8,238 nucleotides of DNA from CAZTAO01 sp964611645 (lineage in GTDB: Bacteria > Armatimonadota > UBA5829): the NCBI GenBank assembly GCA_964611645.1, contig CAZTAO010000111.1, forward strand, positions 1-8,238, read 5' to 3'. This document shows positions 5,909 through 8,238 of this stretch, piece by piece (position 1 is the stretch's first letter; every line of letters starts with the position of its first letter). The notes beneath the pieces are model-generated. The model did not search any database and had not been told where the DNA came from. It saw nothing but the letters and a program-made list of their open reading frames with translations. A program made the translations under genes and the position numbers.

Positions 5909-6695
5909 ACCGCACCTCCGTGTTGCCTGGGCGACCCACCACTCCAAAGTCAAACGGTATCACGCGGTAACCCATCAGGTTGCGGCAGTCGAATATAACC
6001 AAACTCATCTCAGGAATGTGTATGTCCTTCCATCCACGCTCGCCGGCGAGGGCCGAGTCCAGGAACACACTCTCTGATGCATATACTATCACCCGGCGAT
6101 TAGCATGATACCGAAACTCCAGCGGTCTGTCACCCTTTACGAAAAGCACCGTCTCAGGGTCGAGCCACGTCGATATGACGGTGCTCATGTGCCCCTTGCA
6201 CCGCGACAGGCGTTCCGCTAGAATCTGCGTATCGATGTGACCATCCACCACGGCGCTATCAGCAATGCGAAATATGACCTCGCTGTCTACCTGCGCCCGT
6301 CGTGGCAGCTTCAGCGTCCGAAACAAGCAGCCCGCGTTGCCGATGTGTCCGTTGGCCGTTCCCAGGCACAACCGGCTTCTCAAAGGGTGATTGTTCGCAT
6401 TGAGGTACTGCGTCCCCTGGGTCTTCCAGCGAGTGTGACCAATGAGGACGGTAGTCCGGCTGTCCAGCCCACCCAGTATAGCACGGTAACCCGGCTCCTG
6501 AACAAACTCCTGCGCTGGCAGCGGCTGCTTGTAGACCCGGTGTTCCCCCTCTCGATTCACCAAACCGACTCCAGTGGCGTGGAAGCCGCGGGCTTCGCTC
6601 AGGACCAGCAGATCGGTGAAGATGCGCTTGAGCCTCCGAAGCTGCTCCGGGAAACGGTCTGATTCCTCCAGCAATATTCCAAGCTGGCCACACAC
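5901..6695 (-). CDS. Stand-alone class II glutamine amidotransferase-like protein
   Basis: From the second GTG (6695) the protein has 264 residues and begins 'MCGQLGIL', placing cysteine at position 2. This is the N-terminal nucleophile of class II (Ntn) amidotransferases such as the GlmS and PurF glutaminase domains. Also seen are 'RGFHATGVGL' (36-45), 'GHTRW' (86-90), 'NNHP' (101-104), 'NGHIGN' (115-120, the oxyanion-hole and glutamine-binding loop, with Ala where GlmS has His in 'HNG'), 'VDSE' (136-139) and 'VYASES' (204-209). No SIS or synthase domain is attached, so the ammonia released from glutamine must go to another protein; the amidoligase encoded in the same operon is the obvious candidate (inference). 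It follows the preceding gene after two bases and overlaps the cyclotransferase gene by eight. The upstream GTG at 6701 sits only three bases from GGAGG and would bury the cysteine. Confidence 0.88.
   Translation of the reverse strand: MCGQLGILLEESDRFPEQLRRLKRIFTDLLVLSEARGFHATGVGLVNREGEHRVYKQPLPAQEFVQEPGYRAILGGLDSRTTVLIGHTRWKTQGTQYLNANNHPLRSRLCLGTANGHIGNAGCLFRTLKLPRRAQVDSEVIFRIADSAVVDGHIDTQILAERLSRCKGHMSTVISTWLDPETVLFVKGDRPLEFRYHANRRVIVYASESVFLDSALAGERGWKDIHIPEMSLVIFDCRNLMGYRVIPFDFGVVGRPGNTEVRCG
5915..5919 (-). promoter_or_regulatory. Shine-Dalgarno setting the cyclotransferase start
   Basis: GGAGG on the minus strand lies six bases before the GTG at 5906-5908, inside the 3' end of the amidotransferase gene. 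It favours this start over the ATGs at 5953 and 5887 and implies translational coupling, because the GTG overlaps the end of the preceding frame (TAA at 5901-5903). Confidence 0.75.
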
Positions 6696-6697
6696 TA

Positions 6698-6925
6698 TCA
6701 CTTACCTCCCTTGCCGACCAGTGCTTCGCCAGCCATGTAATCGACCGCTTCACTGGCGGTCGGGAATGCGTCCTCCGTAATGGTCAGGTGTCCGGTCAGC
6801 GAGGTATGCACATCGCGAACCAGGTAGATATCTACGCTATAGCGCAGCCGGAGAAGCGTGTACTCACAGCCCTCGCGGTTGCCCTCGCCGTTCATACTCA
6901 GTAGTTTCGTGCTTCGCCCACGCAT
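6698..6925 (-). CDS. Small unknown protein in the amidoligase operon
   Basis: A 75-residue protein that I do not recognise. After a basic, probably flexible N-terminus (1-18), residues 21-64 alternate hydrophobic and polar residues as in a beta-beta-alpha unit: 'YTLLRLRYSVDIYLV', 'GHLTITEDAFPTA' and a helix 'SEAVDYMAGEAL'. No membrane segment, cysteine pair or signal peptide is seen. Start ATG 6925 has GGAGG ten bases upstream, inside the end of the preceding gene; an internal ATG at codon 11 has no such site. It begins three bases after the preceding stop and ends two bases before the amidotransferase start, so it is a genuine operon member. It may be a small subunit or carrier partner of the enzymes, but nothing in its sequence shows a conjugation site: it ends 'GKGGK', and those codons encode the next ribosome site. 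Confidence 0.7.
   Translation of the reverse strand: MRGRSTKLLSMNGEGNREGCEYTLLRLRYSVDIYLVRDVHTSLTGHLTITEDAFPTASEAVDYMAGEALVGKGGK
6705..6709 (-). promoter_or_regulatory. Shine-Dalgarno choosing the GTG that exposes Cys2
   Basis: GGAGG lies nine bases before the GTG at 6693-6695 but only three before the GTG at 6699-6701. The spacing therefore supports the start that gives 'Met-Cys-Gly', as needed for an N-terminal cysteine nucleophile. The site overlaps the final codons of the preceding gene (GGA GGT AAG TGA). Confidence 0.75.
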
Positions 6926-6928
6926 GTG

Positions 6929-7261
6929 TCATTTACCTCCCTGGAACGTGTCGCTGGGTTCACCGGCATCGACCGATTGCTCGACAGTAGAGCCACAGGC
7001 GGCAGGTTCGGCAACGTGGTGCGAAGAATCGGCGTCCCCCGGGACTGCCTGAGTAGCGAAGCCCGCGAAAATTGCCTGAGCGTAAAGCTTTCGATTGTCA
7101 TACACCCACATGGCGGTGTCCACGTGGCCCATCTGGAGCGCGAGCTCGATGACCCTGGGAGCATCCAGCATGTTGGTTTTGCCGGAGAGCCTAACTGCTT
7201 CCAGACCCTCCAGCACATCGGCGGTGACTATCACGGGATTGCCCTTCTTAGTTCGTTCCAC
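6929..7261 (-). CDS. Small DUF5049-like protein with disordered tail
   Basis: A 110-residue cytoplasmic protein. Residues about 12-68 ('VLEGLEAVRLSGKTNMLD', 'VIELALQMGHVDTAMWVYDNRKLYAQAIFAG') resemble DUF5049, a short alpha-helical family with a 'GxTNMxD' motif and a 'Y...I..G' end that I recall mainly from phages and prophages of Firmicutes; its function is unknown. The match is from memory of the pattern. Residues 70-110 are Ala, Ser, Glu and Asp rich and look disordered, ending 'TFQGGK'. Start GTG 7261 has GGAGG six bases upstream and overlaps the 3' end of the amidoligase gene by 14 bases, so translation of the two is probably coupled. Position between the amidoligase and the other enzymes suggests an accessory role in the same process. 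The gene is well supported; the family name is moderately so. Confidence 0.75.
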   Translation of the reverse strand: MERTKKGNPVIVTADVLEGLEAVRLSGKTNMLDAPRVIELALQMGHVDTAMWVYDNRKLYAQAIFAGFATQAVPGDADSSHHVAEPAACGSTVEQSVDAGEPSDTFQGGK

Positions 7262-8201
7262 AGGACACCTCCGTGGTGGCCACGGTCTCGGCCTGTGGCT
7301 TGGCGGGTTTCGGGGTTGGCCTTCCGTGCTTCCAGGCTGCGTCCCCGGATACGAGCGCGGTTAGGTGCGCTCTGGCACTCTTGAATTCTGGACCATTCAT
7401 CTTGAGGGCAGATATCAGGAAAACGCGCATGTCATATTTACCGCTGGCGGGGTCGTATTCCCGTTTCTTTGCGGATGCCCCACGGCAGTTCATCGCCCGG
7501 GCCAGCAGCGCCATGCTAAAGAGGATTACGGCTTTCACCCGTCCGGCGTGCAAACTTCCCGCATAAGCTCTTAGCTCAACGGCGCTCCGGACGAAAAATC
7601 CATTCAAATTCATCAGTGCGTAGCGACTGACATGGTAGCGCTGCGGGTTGGCTTCGTAATGCCCATACCACTGCTTATTCAGTAGCCTGAATGACGAAGG
7701 CGGGTTCTTGGTAATGCGCTCTATGAAGCTCGGGTCTATGGGTTTGCAGTATCGCTCCATACGACGCTCGTTCACCCCGAGGGCTGCGTAGATGATGTCC
7801 TGCTGCTTGTAGATGAGCTTAGCGAGGTTCGCCAGCGCCTTGGGCGTGATATCCGGGTGCGAGATATGCACGTGGATGCCGGTGCACTCGTCCGTCGTCG
7901 CTCCGCAGGCTCGGACCGCTCTTACTACTTGCTGGAGTTCCTCTATGTCGTCATAGGTGAGTATCGGGCTTACTATCTCCGCTCTCAGGTGCGCTGCCAC
8001 GCTGGTAAGGGAGGAGTCTGCCACCACTTTCCAGGTGCGTCCCAGACGGTCCTTTACTTCCCAGGGGTCATAGCAGATCGGGTTGTTGATGTGGGTTATG
8101 TCCCCGCCTACCACCGATTGTATGGCCTTGGCCACGGTGCCGCGCTCGCGTTTTATGGTCTCAATCTCTATTCCGAATTTCACTTCTCTCAGGTCTACCA
8201 C
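7248..8201 (-). CDS. Amidoligase family protein (glutamine-synthetase-like COOH-NH2 ligase)
   Basis: A 317-residue cytoplasmic protein with the motifs of the putative amidoligase family (Amidoligase_2). 'FGIEIET' (9-15) holds the metal-binding glutamates of the first strand; 'WKVVADSSL' (57-65) and 'EIVSP' (75-79) follow; 'GIHVHI' (108-113) carries the two histidines; 'ERRMERYCKP' (145-154) and 'VELRAYAGSL' (208-217) supply the conserved arginines. The fold is shared with glutamine synthetase and gamma-glutamylcysteine synthetase, so ATP-dependent joining of an amine or ammonia to a carboxylate is expected (family knowledge). The substrate is unknown. The C-terminal 25 residues are Pro/Thr/Ala rich and probably flexible. 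GTG 8201 has GGAGG eight bases upstream. It is the first complete gene of the five-gene operon, and its end overlaps the next gene by 14 bases. Such genes often travel in phages and plasmids beside amidotransferase and cyclotransferase genes. Confidence 0.9.
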   Translation of the reverse strand: MVDLREVKFGIEIETIKRERGTVAKAIQSVVGGDITHINNPICYDPWEVKDRLGRTWKVVADSSLTSVAAHLRAEIVSPILTYDDIEELQQVVRAVRACGATTDECTGIHVHISHPDITPKALANLAKLIYKQQDIIYAALGVNERRMERYCKPIDPSFIERITKNPPSSFRLLNKQWYGHYEANPQRYHVSRYALMNLNGFFVRSAVELRAYAGSLHAGRVKAVILFSMALLARAMNCRGASAKKREYDPASGKYDMRVFLISALKMNGPEFKSARAHLTALVSGDAAWKHGRPTPKPAKPQAETVATTEVSCGTN

Positions 8202-8238
8202 TTTGTCTTCCTCCAGTGTCGTCTGCCGAACAGCGCGC
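8195..8238 (-). CDS. Possible 3' end of an upstream gene, partial
   Basis: One minus-strand frame is open from the window edge to a TAG at 8195-8197, ending '...LFGRRHWRKTKW'. It would overlap the amidoligase start by seven bases, matching the overlap habit of this operon. The piece is too short to identify, and the other two frames are also open here, so this is only a suggestion that the operon continues beyond the window. Confidence 0.25.
   Translation of the reverse strand, partial: ALFGRRHWRKTKW

Noticed and set aside
6259..6753. 164-codon minus-strand frame overlapping the amidotransferase gene
   Set aside because: It shares the strand but uses another frame, and its product is low-complexity; the amidotransferase frame has all the family motifs.

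Overview
All convincing genes in this window lie on the minus strand, so gene order runs from high to low coordinates. No rRNA, tRNA, CRISPR array or transposase is visible. The DNA looks moderately GC-rich by eye. GTG and TTG starts are common, and the right half uses strong GGAGG ribosome-binding sites. This fits a chromosome carrying phage-type or plasmid-type accessory DNA. The species cannot be told. The SLBB export protein and the fragment of a membrane diguanylate-cyclase sensor fit a surface-polysaccharide-producing, possibly diderm bacterium.

Right part (8238 to 5417): a tight five-gene operon. It encodes an amidoligase of the glutamine-synthetase-like fold (8201-7248), a small DUF5049-like protein (7261-6929), a 75-residue unknown protein (6925-6698), a stand-alone class II glutamine amidotransferase (6695-5901) and a gamma-glutamylcyclotransferase (AIG2/GGACT type, 5908-5417). 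Neighbours overlap by 8 to 14 bases or are 2 to 3 bases apart, each with a strong Shine-Dalgarno. The three enzymes suggest a small pathway that releases ammonia from glutamine, forms amide bonds with ATP, and removes gamma-glutamyl groups by cyclisation. Comparable amidoligase/amidotransferase/cyclotransferase sets are known from comparative genomics of phages and plasmids, but their products are unknown. This is the most interesting system here.

Middle (5416 to 3918): an intergenic stretch with palindromes, a pentapeptide-repeat protein (5078-4404), and a decayed piece of a second gamma-glutamylcyclotransferase (about 4294-4120). The piece still matches the intact enzyme at 18 of 24 residues over its best segment, mostly through synonymous differences, so it is an old relic rather than a recent copy.

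Left part (3917 to 1): a large putative transcription regulator joining an RNA polymerase alpha-CTD-like domain, a sigma-70 region 4-like helix-turn-helix and several winged-helix-like segments (3911-2208). A roughly 400-base intergenic or leader region follows, then a polysaccharide export protein with three SLBB domains (1808-591). Last is the N-terminal membrane part of a diguanylate-cyclase-type sensor, which ends at a stop codon after three membrane segments (319-11). These genes may belong to a host exopolysaccharide or regulatory locus rather than to the right-hand module.
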